A DNA stretch of 64,000 bases, from NCBI GenBank assembly GCA_021604505.1, contig BQJC01000001.1:682001-746000 (forward strand). The letters are read 5' to 3'. The translations under genes and the position numbers were made by a program. Of this stretch, positions 40,212 to 50,042 are shown piece by piece (the stretch's first letter is position 1; each line of letters begins with the position of its first letter). The notes below the pieces were generated by a model that saw nothing but the letters and a program-made list of their open reading frames with translations, searched no databases and was not told the DNA's origin. Source of the DNA: Nitrospinaceae bacterium (lineage in GTDB: Bacteria; Nitrospinota; Nitrospinia; Nitrospinales; VA-1).

Positions 40212-41735
40212 TTAGAACGGAATGGAATCGAGGGCGAGTTGCATGAGTGCGGAGGGGAAAATGCCAAGTAGAAGAATAGCCACGGTGCTCACCATGACAA
40301 TGGCGCCCATGCCTTTGTTGATGGTGAAAGGGACATCACCCTCTTCTTCGTGAAAATACATCATCACGATCACGCGCAGATAGAAATACACTGAGATCAC
40401 GCTGGCGACGACCGCCAGGACCGTTATCAGAATGTACCCGGATTTGATGGCGGCGACAAACACGTAAAACTTACCGAAAAAGCCAGCCGTCGGGGGGAAA
40501 CCCGCCAGGGAAACCATGAACAGGCTCATCGCCGCCGCCAACCGGGGATTGCGCTTGGCCAGCCCCTTGAAGCGGTGAATCGAGTTGCCTTCTTCACCTT
40601 CACCCTCCATGATGAACACCACGGCAAACGCGCCGATGTTCATGAACAGGTAAATCGCCAGATAAAACAGGATACTGGCAACACCTTCCTCACTGTTGGC
40701 CACGATGCCGATCAAAAGATAACCGGCATGGGCGATGCCGGAATAGGCCAGCATGCGTTTTAAGTTGTCCTGAAAAATCGCCGCGATGTTGCCGACCAGC
40801 ATCGTCAGGACGGATGCGCCGAACAGGAACGGCATCCAGATTTCCTGGAATTGCGGCAGGGCGATGTAGAAAATCCTCGCGATGAGAGCGAGCGCCGCCG
40901 CTTTGGTGGCAACGGACATAAATCCGGTGATCGGTGTTGGAGCGCCCTGGTAAACGTCAGGCGTCCACGAGTGAAAAGGCACCAGCGATACCTTGAATCC
41001 CAGCCCGCAAAACATCAGCGCCATCCCGATATAGACCAGCAGGTTCGAACTGTAAGGGTTTTCCCGGATCAGTTGACCGACCAGACGAATCTCCGTGGTT
41101 CCCGTTCCCGCATAGATCATAGCCATTCCGTAAACCAGGACTGCCGAGGCGAAGGCCCCGGTCAGCAGATATTTAACCGTCGATTCCTGAGAAGCCTGAG
41201 TTTCCCAGGAAAGTTCATCGACGGTGGATGGCGTTTCGCGTCCCGTGCCGTGTTTTGCTGAAAATCCGCACAGGATGTAAAGCGCCACGGAAAAAATCTC
41301 CAGCGAAATAAACGCGGTGATCAGGTTGCCTGATTTTGCCAGAAACATCATTCCCATCACCGCGAATAAGACCAAAGAGAAGTATTCGGCCTTGTTTTCG
41401 TGGTCCGGTTGCGGGTAACGCACCGATCCAAAGATCGCGAACAGCGACATGAGCAGAAAAATGATGTTGAAGGTCTGGGAAAACCGGTCGTTGAGCAGCG
41501 CATTGCTGAACATTTCCGGAGTTTCCCCGTTGGAAGCCGTCGGCGCCAGACCCCAAAGGTAAACGGAGAAAAACAGCGCGATCATCACCCCGGAAAGCGA
41601 AGTCTGGGAAAGGTATTGGTTTGAGTTGAGGGTCTTATTGAGCCCCACCATCAGGACGAACAGCGCCGTGATCAGCACCGTGAGTTCCGGTGCCAGGGCC
41701 ATCCAGTTCATGTCAGCAAAATTGATGAGACTCAT
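40212..41735 (-). CDS. nuoN: NADH-quinone oxidoreductase subunit N
   Basis: 507 residues with about 14 membrane helices, an antiporter-like proton-pumping subunit of complex I. Typical segments include the conserved Lys/His-containing helix around Pro-Phe-His-Ser-Trp-Thr-Pro-Asp-Val-Tyr-Gln-Gly and Ala-Tyr-Ser-Gly-Ile-Ala-His-Ala-Gly-Tyr, which marks NuoN. Length is normal (about 480-510). It lies alone on the minus strand about 16 kb before nuoA, although nuoN normally ends the nuo operon. nuoL and nuoM are not in the window. Confidence 0.95.
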   Translation of the reverse strand: MSLINFADMNWMALAPELTVLITALFVLMVGLNKTLNSNQYLSQTSLSGVMIALFFSVYLWGLAPTASNGETPEMFSNALLNDRFSQTFNIIFLLMSLFAIFGSVRYPQPDHENKAEYFSLVLFAVMGMMFLAKSGNLITAFISLEIFSVALYILCGFSAKHGTGRETPSTVDELSWETQASQESTVKYLLTGAFASAVLVYGMAMIYAGTGTTEIRLVGQLIRENPYSSNLLVYIGMALMFCGLGFKVSLVPFHSWTPDVYQGAPTPITGFMSVATKAAALALIARIFYIALPQFQEIWMPFLFGASVLTMLVGNIAAIFQDNLKRMLAYSGIAHAGYLLIGIVANSEEGVASILFYLAIYLFMNIGAFAVVFIMEGEGEEGNSIHRFKGLAKRNPRLAAAMSLFMVSLAGFPPTAGFFGKFYVFVAAIKSGYILITVLAVVASVISVYFYLRVIVMMYFHEEEGDVPFTINKGMGAIVMVSTVAILLLGIFPSALMQLALDSIPF

Positions 41736-41953
41736 AATTTACGGTTCGGCGTCAAAAGCGTTCATGTGAAATGACTTGCGATGCCACGCAAGAGTATGAC
41801 GTGTAGTGCGTTTTTTAAAGCATTTCCTCTTTTTTTTCAAGGAAATGTTTCATTATCAGGAAAATTTTCGTATTCTCATTTATGAAAGCGGAAAATACTT
41901 TGATCCAATTATTTCAGCCATCGGAGGATTCCTTTTTCGAATGTTGGTTTCGC

Positions 41954-41959
41954 TATAAT
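41954..41959 (+). promoter_or_regulatory. Possible -10 box for the CHAT-protein gene
   Basis: A perfect TATAAT lies 41 bases before the ATG at 42000. The -35 region is poor (TTTTTC at 41933-41938, spacing 15). The rest of the 264-base gap between the divergent nuoN and CHAT genes holds a CATTTCC/GGAAATG hairpin with a T-rich loop (around 41820-41850) and nothing else I can support. Confidence 0.4.
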
Positions 41960-41999
41960 TAATATTCAAAAAGTTGTCCTCATCCAATCAAGGACGTTC

Positions 42000-44900
42000 A
42001 TGTTGATTCGCAGAGTGTCGCTCCTGTTTCCCGCCATCGCACTTCCGATATTTTTGTTTTCGGTCACCCTTCAAGCTTTTGCCTCTTCGCAATTCAACCG
42101 CCCCATCCAGGTAACGACGCATCCAGGTGAGGACTTTGCCCCCACGTTGTCTACAGACGGCAAACGCATGATTTTTGTCTCCGACCGCTCCGGCAACCTG
42201 GACCTTTGGTTGAAACACAGGGGCCAGGGCGTTCAGCCCCCGGATGAGCAGTTGACATATCACAGCGCCGAAGACAACTTCCCTAAACTGAGTCCTAAAG
42301 GCAACCGCATCGTATTTGTTTCCCACCGGTCCGACCCGAAAGGCGATATTTACCTCATGGACCTTGGCAAAGGGAGATCAGAAGAGATCCGCCTGACCGA
42401 GGCTGATTTGCCAGAAGAAGACCCGGAATGGTCCCCCGATGAAAAATACATTTATTTCACGTCGGTCCATCCGGAAACCAGACAACGCGGAATCTTCAGG
42501 ATGGAACTGAAGAATAAATCGAAATCCCTGCTGATCGAAAATGCAGTCAACCCCGCAGTCTCTCCTGATGGACGATACCTGGCTTTCGTTTCGAACAATG
42601 AAAACCGCGACCTGTGGGTTCAGGATTTAAAATCCGGGTCTCGCATTCAGATGACTTCCGGTTCTGAGATAGAGATCACTCCTTCCTGGTCGAAAAGCGG
42701 CGGTCATATCTATTTCACCCGCTATCAGGAAGACACCAATTTTGACGGGGAGGTGACGATTGACGACAACCCCAGTATCTGGAGAGTTGAATTTCTTGCC
42801 AGAAAGGCGGGTAATTTACGCCAATTGACCGACAGTTTGTCTTACGACCTGTTCCCGGCCATTTCCGCTCCAGGAAGTCTGGTGTTTACCTCCAACCAGA
42901 GAAACAGCATCGATATCTGGGAAGTTCCGGGAGAAGGATTACTGCCCACAGCCTCCGGTTACGGCAATTCCCTTCAGGTTGTGGATGACCTGTGTTCGGG
43001 GCCGGAAGGTTATTCTTATTCCTGCCTTTTGGGGTACACCAATCTGATCCACGAGTTCGATGGAGAAGACGGCCTTGCCCGCACCCGTTACCGGCGGGCG
43101 CTCGGGTTTAAGAAAAAAGGGCATCTCGACACCGCTTACCGTTGGTTTAAAGATCTGATCGAAAAACATCCTGACGAAAAACTGTACCGGGGATTGGCGG
43201 AGATCGATCTTTTATTGCTGGATCTGAACCGTTCCCGGCTGGAAGGACAGACCGTCTACAAACAAAAGATCACTGAAGCGCTGGAGTTTCTGGAAAAAAT
43301 CCCCGCCCGTTATCCCGATTCCTCGGCGATCGGGGCGCGTGCGTTTACGGAAATGGGCAACCTGCATTTCCAGTTGGACAATCACGAACGTGCTCTGGAA
43401 TTGTACAAAAAAGTCATCATCCAATACCCCAGTCAGCGGTTTTTGTCGGCAGAAGCGGCCTTTTCCAAGAGTCAAATCTACTCTCTGGTAGGCGACCGGG
43501 AGAGTCTGGTGCAGACCTATGTGCAGGTCGTGAAGGATTACTACGACGTCGATTACTGGACCGAAAGCGCGGTCGAGGAAATTCTGGAAATTTATGAAAA
43601 ACAACCCACCCTCGAAAAGAAGGTATCGAGTCTGCAAGCCCTCACGGTTAAATACAAGGACATTCCCCGTTTGGCCGGCTCCATTCAGAACCGTATCGGA
43701 GAGCTTTTTTACCAGGCCAACGAAAACCTGTTAGCCAAGGAAGCCTACAAAAAAACCATCGGCCAGTATCCTAAAGCAAGTTCTCAAGTATTTAATGCCA
43801 GGGTCGCTCTCGCAAATATTTATTCCGAAGAAGAAAATTTTGAAAAAAGCCTGGCGTTCTACGAAGAAATTTCCGCGGGCTCCGATTTGCTCCAGGACCA
43901 ACAGCAAAAGGCAAGGGATGGATGGATACGCAAAACGGTGGAAAAGGGAACCTGGGAACTCAGAGTGGGGGAGGTCAAGCTGGCTCTGAAAACCTTCCTG
44001 AAGCTGATCGATGCAAGCCCCGAAACGGTGGAAGCGCATCGCGGTTATCTGCAAGCGGCGGCGGCCTTGAAAAAAATCGACAGCGCCGTCCAGTTTTATA
44101 AGGAGCGGTTGAAGAATCGGAAAGATTCCGCTGTGGATCATTACGCGTTGGGATTGGCCAATACCTATCTTTCTCCGCCGGATTTTGAGCAGGCGGAACA
44201 ATCGGTCTCCCAGGCGTTGGAAATTGATTCCCAGCAGGTTTTCTTTCATCAGACCCTGGGCTACATTTTTGAGCAAAAAGAGCGGTTGGCGAAAGGGGAA
44301 GATTATCTGGAACGGGCGGTTTCCGAATATCAGATGGCTCTGGCCTTGAACGATGAGAACGCCGATCCTGAAAACGAGGCCAACCTGACTCTAAACCTCG
44401 GCAATGGGCATTATCTTCTGAACAACCATTTTTCAGCCTACCACTATTACAACAGAAGAAAGTTGAGCGGCGTCCCGTTTTTTAATACCCAGCGGGAAGG
44501 CATTTTTCATCAGAGGTTTGGCGAGAGCGCTTTCAAAGCCGGGTTTCATGACGAATCCCTCGCACAATACCAAAAAGCTCTCAAGATCGTTTCCGAAAAC
44601 AAAGAGCTGAACCGCATGGCGGAGCTCAACGACCGGATCGCCTTGGTCTATCAGGATATGGGGAATCACGCCAGGGCCGTGGAGTTTTTCTCCAAAACGT
44701 TAGAGCTCAATCAACAAGCCGGCAATCAGGTGTCCCATTCCCGTTCGCTCAGAAACATCGCCAACAACCTTTTCATGTTGAATCAGGAGCAGGACCATCC
44801 GGACACCCAGTCCATGAACCGGGCGCTCAATAAATATTTTCAGGCCATCGAGAGCCTGGAAAAGCACGGTGTCGTGCAACGTGCGAAAAAGAAAGAGAAA

Positions 44901-47900
44901 GGCGGATTGATAGGCATAGATATTCAAACCGGGGTGGGAGAAGACGCTTCCGCCGCGGCCACCGGGTTTGACCGGGTCGGCGAACAAAAACTCATTTTCC
45001 ATTTTATCGGTAGAATTTACGGAGATTTCCGGGAATACGGCAAGGCGGTCGAATATTTTAAGAAAAAACTCGCCTTGATCCCCAAGGACCTCGACATTGA
45101 AAAGAACATCCCTGTTATTTTAGAAAAAGCCCTGCTCCAAAACCAGATCGGAAACTTTTTGTTTCACGAGGGCCGGTACGACGAAAGCCTCGATTATTTT
45201 AAGGAGTCGTATCAACTCAGCCGCAAATTGAACAACAAATACGGAATTGCGGTGAATGCCGCAAATATAGGCCGCGCGGTTTTCATCAAGTGCCAGTATC
45301 AACCCCTGGCGCCTTTAAAAGTGGAAATCCAGGCCGCGGTTCGGCTTCTGGAAGAATCGTCCAGGGAGATGGGGCCTATAGAAACGTCTCCCAACCCGGA
45401 ATACATTCTGCTGAACAAAAATTATCTCGGAGTTTTTAACCATTACCTTGGATATTATCTTCCTGGGAATTCCACGTCCGGGCCAGGCACAGACAACTCA
45501 TCGGAGGCGATGAAGGCCATTATTAAAGCCTCGACTTTGGACCTCAGGCAGGACTTGGATTATATAAAGCGATCCCGGAATTATTTTGAAGAGGGGCTTT
45601 CCCTGCTTTCAAAGAGTAAAAAATCGTTTCCCGAACTGGAAACCGTGCTCCGGCAAAATCTGGATTTGACCGTCGGATTGACCGGAAAAGAAAAAGGCAA
45701 AGCTAAAGGGGAAACAGAAAACGTTCCGCCACCTCAGCTCAAATGGAAATACAAATACATCGAGTCCTTGATTGCAGAGCCCTCCAAGCGTTTGCCCCTT
45801 CTTCTGGAGGCGGAACAGCTTTTAGCGGCGCTTCCCTACGGTGTTGTGAGCAAGGATTTTTCCACGCTTGCGATGGTAGAGGATCTCTACCTCGCGCTCA
45901 CCCGCTTGTTGTATGACGAGAAAGAATTTCCCGGAGCCTTACTTTTTTCCGAAAAGGGACGCCAGCAGTTGTTGCTGGCCCTTCGGCCTGAGTTGGAATT
46001 GATCGATGAAGACCGGCGCAACTATTATGATGAACTCAGCGGGTATGCCGGCCGCTACCTGACGGCGGCTTCCCTGGAAGCGCAGGGCATGGGCGATGAA
46101 GCGGAGCAGGGAACCGAAGAAATTGTGGAAGAGTATAACGAAGTCTTAGACATGCTTAAGGAGGACAATCCCGCCCTTGCCGCGTTGTTTTCTCCCTATG
46201 TTCCGCGGCTTGAAGAAACCCAGGGTCAGCTTCGTCCCGGAGAGATTCTGCTGATTTACAAGATGGTCTTTGACCGTTTGCTGATTTGGAAAATAGATTC
46301 GGAATCCGTCCATGTGCGCGGGATTGGCCAAACCGCGGAACTCTCCGAGCGTATCGCGCGTTTGGGAAGGGAAGGCGCTGATCCGACCGTTGCCGACATC
46401 AACTGGCTTTCAAAGTTTCTGATCGCTCCCGCCGGGAAAGCCATTCAAAAAAGCAAATCGTTGACCCTGCTGGCGGATGGGGCATTGGAGTTTCTTCCCT
46501 GGGCCGCTCTGCGCCTGGAAGGGCAGACTTTGATCGAAACGGTTCCAGTGACGTTTATTTCTTCTTTGGCGCAACACCATTTTGCCGAGTCTAAAAAGAA
46601 CCTTTACAATTCCAGGATTCTTGCAGTGGACGCTTCCGGTTTCGATAAGGCGGCTGTGAGTTTTACTTCCTCCGCCAACCTTGCGGGGGAACAAACCCAT
46701 CTCGATCAATTCCGGGATCTTTGGCCGCACTACGGCGTGGTTCAGATCGACAGCCGCACCCACTTGGGCCGTCTCGATCCCTTGGACTCCTTCATTTCCA
46801 TCGGCGGGCGTCAAAATCATTTTCAGCGGATAGAGCTTCGCGATCTTTTCGTACAACCTGTGGATTCAAATCTGATCGCTTTGAATCATGTCGAGCCGGA
46901 ATTTCATCCGGAATTGCGATTGTCACCCACCACACCCCTGATCCAGGCTTTGACCGTCAAAGGATATCCTGGAATTCTGATGCACCGCGGAGCATTTGAT
47001 CCCGCCGTTCACGCAGAAATAATGGAAGTGTTTTATCAAACCTTTCGCCAGGGAAAACCGGCCGAGTCTCTAAGACAGGCGCAAATCGAAATGAGTGCGC
47101 GTTATCCCGGGTCCCTGGCGTGGGCCGGATACCGGTTTTACGGATTTCCGGGAATGGAGGGCGCGGAGAAACAGGAATTTGCCCAGACTCATTTCCTGGG
47201 CAACGCCACAAAAGGCGCCCAGGCTTTTACGGAAAGCAATTGGCTGGGCGCCATCGATCATTTGGAAAAGGCTCTCGCCCTGGTCGATTTTCTGGAAGAC
47301 AAGAGCCTGGTTGAAAGAATCATCAAAACCCTGGCCCAGGCCGCATACAACCTGGAAGATTACCCCAAGGCGATTCAATACCAGGAAGAGCTTGTGAAAC
47401 GCGCCGAGCAAAAAGAAGACCCTGAAGAGCGGGCGGAAGCGCTTTATTTTCTGGGAATCTTGTATTCCAGGGCGGAGAATTATCCCGTCGCCGTCGAGCA
47501 TTTACACGAGGCGCTGGCTATTTATGAGCAATACGAAATTCTCGACCGTCTGGCGGAAAACTACAGCACCCTTGGAATTGTTGAAGAGAACTCCCTGGAT
47601 TTTGACAAGGCGCTTGAAGCCTTCACCGCGTCTTTGGCCCTCAACGAAGAGATCGGTGAAGACCTGAACCAGGGGCGTGAACTGCGGCGCATCGGCAGGA
47701 TTTATTACCTGCGTCTGAACCAGTACGAGCAGGCCAAGCAATATTTTCAGCAGGCGTACCAGTTGTTCCAGGAATTACAGCACACCGAACAAAAGGTGGA
47801 AACCCTGCTGGAGTTGGGGCTGGTCTCTGAGAAGCAGGGGGATTTCACTCAATCTTTAAAGTTCTATCAACAGGCGCAAACGCTGGCTTCCGCGGAAGAT

Positions 47901-50036
47901 TTAAAAGCGGGGCTTTCCAAGGCATTGCTCTACCAGGCGAATTCTCACTGGTACCAGGGAAATTACCAGAAGGCGTTTCGTTTTCAAAAAGAGTCGCTTG
48001 AAATCGCCGAAGCGATAAAGGACAAACGCCAGCAGGCGTTTATCTACAACACCCTCGGATTGATTTACTGGACGTTGAACGATTCCGAACGCGCCCTTAG
48101 GAACCTGAACCGCAGTCTCAAGCTGGCCGAAGAGATCCAGTCGCCTCTTGATGTCGCGTCTGCAAATAACAACATCGGTCTGGTTCACCGAAAAGACAAG
48201 AACTACGAAAAATCCATCGAGTTTTTCAACCGAGCACTGGCAAAGGACATCGAGCTTAAATCCAAATGGGGGCAGGGATACACTCATCGCAACCTGGGAA
48301 TGAGTTTTATGCGCATGAAGCAGTTGGATAAGGCGGAAACTCAAATTGCCCAGGCGATCGCCCTGAGCCGCGAGATCGGCAACCAGACCAATCTGGTGAA
48401 ATCCATGCTCGAGTCCGCTCATCTGGCCTTGGAAAAAAATGATTGTGAAAAGGCGATTCCGGGTTTTCAGGAAACCGGCCAGCTTGCGGCAAAATTGAAC
48501 ATCCCCGAAGTTCACTGGCGGGCCTTACGAGGGCAGGGCGCCTGCCTGGCAAAAGCCGGGAAACTGGCCGAGGCTTTGGACCCCTACAAACAGGCGGTGG
48601 CGGTGGTCGACGGCATGCGCGCCGCGATCAAAGTGGAAGAATTTCAAAACGGTTTTCTGACCGACAAACAGGATGTCTATAAAGAATTGATTCTGGTCCT
48701 GCTCAATCTGGGAAAAGTGGAGGAATCGTTTAACTACGCTGAACGGGCAAAGTCCAGAAGTTTTATCGATCTTTTGGGCAACCAGAAAATCAACCTGAAA
48801 AACGACGTCAGCCAGAAGCTATATAACCAATTGACCGATCAGAAACAGAAGATCCGTTCCATTGAAGACGCACTTGGGGTTGCCCGGTCAGGAACCGATG
48901 AAGAAGAAATGAAACGCCTTGCGGAAGACCTGGTGAAAGCCCGCAGTCGTTATCAGGACCTGTTGATCCAGGCCAAGGAGGAAAGCCCGGAAATTTCCAA
49001 TTTCGTAACCGTGGAGTCCATCACTCTAAAGGAACTGGAGAAATTGCTGGAACCGGAGGTGGCCCTTATAGAATATCTGGTGACCGCAAACGAACTGGTC
49101 GCCTGGGTCATCCGGCAGGGCGGCATTGAGGTCGTACGCACGCCCCTGAAAGAAGCGGAACTGAATGCGCTCATCAAAGATTACAGAAAACGCATGCAAC
49201 AACTGGCGCCTTTGGAGGACCAGGCCGCGCAACTTTATAACTGGTTGATCCGGCCCATCGATCCGTTAATCGACAAGAAGCGGGTGTTGGGCATCATTCC
49301 TCACAGTCATCTGCATTACATTTCCTTTTCTTCTTTAAAGGATGGCGAAAGTTATTTGATGGAAAAGTATCCCTTGTTTTTCTCGCCCAGCGCCTCGGTG
49401 TTGAAATTTACTTTTGCGAGAAAAACGGCTAAAAGCGAACCGGGAGCGGTGAAGGTTTTAGCGCTCGGAAACCCTGATCTGGGCGACTTCAATTACGACC
49501 TGCCTCTGGCGGAGATGGAAGCCAAGTCCATCAAATGGGATTTCCCCCAGATTGATGTTCTGACCCGTGACAAAGCCACCGAAAGCTGGCTCACCGAACA
49601 TATTGGGGAATACCAGATCATTCATATTGCCTCGCACGGCGAGTTCGATCCCATCAACCCTCTGTTTTCATCGCTGAAGTTGACTAAAGATGTAAAGGAG
49701 GATGGAAATTTTGAGGTCAATGAGGTGTTTTCCCTGCAAATCAATGCCGACATCGTCACCTTGAGCGCCTGCCAGACCGGGCTGGGTGAGATCACCGGCG
49801 GAGATGAACTGGTGGGGCTCAACCGCGCGTTTATTTATGCCGGGACGCATTCCCTGCTGTCGTCGTTGTGGCGGGTCAGCGATATTTCCACCGCCATTCT
49901 CATCAAACATTTTTACCGCAATTATGCGCTGAATAATAAAGCCGAAAGTTTGCGCAAGGCGCAACTGCTGGTCAAGAGGCTGTATCCGCATCCTTCGTAT
50001 TGGGCGGGTTTCAATTTAACGGGGGATTACCGTTAG
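42000..50036 (+). CDS. Giant exported PD40/TPR protein with two CHAT domains
   Basis: 2678 residues, uninterrupted. A signal peptide (about 1-28) leads to TolB/PD40-type propeller repeats (about 35-310) with recurring Ser-Pro-Asp-Gly/Lys-Tyr-Ile/Leu-X-Phe. A long TPR array follows (about 340-1100), then a helical region. A first CHAT-like domain (about 1400-1720) lacks the catalytic Cys. A second TPR array (about 1730-2230) and a coiled coil lead to a C-terminal CHAT domain (about 2345-2678). This one has His2546 (Ile-Ala-Ser-His-Gly-Glu) and Cys2591 (Leu-Ser-Ala-Cys-Gln-Thr-Gly), the caspase-like dyad. CHAT proteases cut protein substrates selected by partner domains. The signal peptide implies action outside the cytoplasm. 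It stands alone; no gasdermin-like or other target gene is adjacent. Confidence 0.9.
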   Translation: MLIRRVSLLFPAIALPIFLFSVTLQAFASSQFNRPIQVTTHPGEDFAPTLSTDGKRMIFVSDRSGNLDLWLKHRGQGVQPPDEQLTYHSAEDNFPKLSPKGNRIVFVSHRSDPKGDIYLMDLGKGRSEEIRLTEADLPEEDPEWSPDEKYIYFTSVHPETRQRGIFRMELKNKSKSLLIENAVNPAVSPDGRYLAFVSNNENRDLWVQDLKSGSRIQMTSGSEIEITPSWSKSGGHIYFTRYQEDTNFDGEVTIDDNPSIWRVEFLARKAGNLRQLTDSLSYDLFPAISAPGSLVFTSNQRNSIDIWEVPGEGLLPTASGYGNSLQVVDDLCSGPEGYSYSCLLGYTNLIHEFDGEDGLARTRYRRALGFKKKGHLDTAYRWFKDLIEKHPDEKLYRGLAEIDLLLLDLNRSRLEGQTVYKQKITEALEFLEKIPARYPDSSAIGARAFTEMGNLHFQLDNHERALELYKKVIIQYPSQRFLSAEAAFSKSQIYSLVGDRESLVQTYVQVVKDYYDVDYWTESAVEEILEIYEKQPTLEKKVSSLQALTVKYKDIPRLAGSIQNRIGELFYQANENLLAKEAYKKTIGQYPKASSQVFNARVALANIYSEEENFEKSLAFYEEISAGSDLLQDQQQKARDGWIRKTVEKGTWELRVGEVKLALKTFLKLIDASPETVEAHRGYLQAAAALKKIDSAVQFYKERLKNRKDSAVDHYALGLANTYLSPPDFEQAEQSVSQALEIDSQQVFFHQTLGYIFEQKERLAKGEDYLERAVSEYQMALALNDENADPENEANLTLNLGNGHYLLNNHFSAYHYYNRRKLSGVPFFNTQREGIFHQRFGESAFKAGFHDESLAQYQKALKIVSENKELNRMAELNDRIALVYQDMGNHARAVEFFSKTLELNQQAGNQVSHSRSLRNIANNLFMLNQEQDHPDTQSMNRALNKYFQAIESLEKHGVVQRAKKKEKGGLIGIDIQTGVGEDASAAATGFDRVGEQKLIFHFIGRIYGDFREYGKAVEYFKKKLALIPKDLDIEKNIPVILEKALLQNQIGNFLFHEGRYDESLDYFKESYQLSRKLNNKYGIAVNAANIGRAVFIKCQYQPLAPLKVEIQAAVRLLEESSREMGPIETSPNPEYILLNKNYLGVFNHYLGYYLPGNSTSGPGTDNSSEAMKAIIKASTLDLRQDLDYIKRSRNYFEEGLSLLSKSKKSFPELETVLRQNLDLTVGLTGKEKGKAKGETENVPPPQLKWKYKYIESLIAEPSKRLPLLLEAEQLLAALPYGVVSKDFSTLAMVEDLYLALTRLLYDEKEFPGALLFSEKGRQQLLLALRPELELIDEDRRNYYDELSGYAGRYLTAASLEAQGMGDEAEQGTEEIVEEYNEVLDMLKEDNPALAALFSPYVPRLEETQGQLRPGEILLIYKMVFDRLLIWKIDSESVHVRGIGQTAELSERIARLGREGADPTVADINWLSKFLIAPAGKAIQKSKSLTLLADGALEFLPWAALRLEGQTLIETVPVTFISSLAQHHFAESKKNLYNSRILAVDASGFDKAAVSFTSSANLAGEQTHLDQFRDLWPHYGVVQIDSRTHLGRLDPLDSFISIGGRQNHFQRIELRDLFVQPVDSNLIALNHVEPEFHPELRLSPTTPLIQALTVKGYPGILMHRGAFDPAVHAEIMEVFYQTFRQGKPAESLRQAQIEMSARYPGSLAWAGYRFYGFPGMEGAEKQEFAQTHFLGNATKGAQAFTESNWLGAIDHLEKALALVDFLEDKSLVERIIKTLAQAAYNLEDYPKAIQYQEELVKRAEQKEDPEERAEALYFLGILYSRAENYPVAVEHLHEALAIYEQYEILDRLAENYSTLGIVEENSLDFDKALEAFTASLALNEEIGEDLNQGRELRRIGRIYYLRLNQYEQAKQYFQQAYQLFQELQHTEQKVETLLELGLVSEKQGDFTQSLKFYQQAQTLASAEDLKAGLSKALLYQANSHWYQGNYQKAFRFQKESLEIAEAIKDKRQQAFIYNTLGLIYWTLNDSERALRNLNRSLKLAEEIQSPLDVASANNNIGLVHRKDKNYEKSIEFFNRALAKDIELKSKWGQGYTHRNLGMSFMRMKQLDKAETQIAQAIALSREIGNQTNLVKSMLESAHLALEKNDCEKAIPGFQETGQLAAKLNIPEVHWRALRGQGACLAKAGKLAEALDPYKQAVAVVDGMRAAIKVEEFQNGFLTDKQDVYKELILVLLNLGKVEESFNYAERAKSRSFIDLLGNQKINLKNDVSQKLYNQLTDQKQKIRSIEDALGVARSGTDEEEMKRLAEDLVKARSRYQDLLIQAKEESPEISNFVTVESITLKELEKLLEPEVALIEYLVTANELVAWVIRQGGIEVVRTPLKEAELNALIKDYRKRMQQLAPLEDQAAQLYNWLIRPIDPLIDKKRVLGIIPHSHLHYISFSSLKDGESYLMEKYPLFFSPSASVLKFTFARKTAKSEPGAVKVLALGNPDLGDFNYDLPLAEMEAKSIKWDFPQIDVLTRDKATESWLTEHIGEYQIIHIASHGEFDPINPLFSSLKLTKDVKEDGNFEVNEVFSLQINADIVTLSACQTGLGEITGGDELVGLNRAFIYAGTHSLLSSLWRVSDISTAILIKHFYRNYALNNKAESLRKAQLLVKRLYPHPSYWAGFNLTGDYR

Positions 50037-50042
50037 GTTGAC

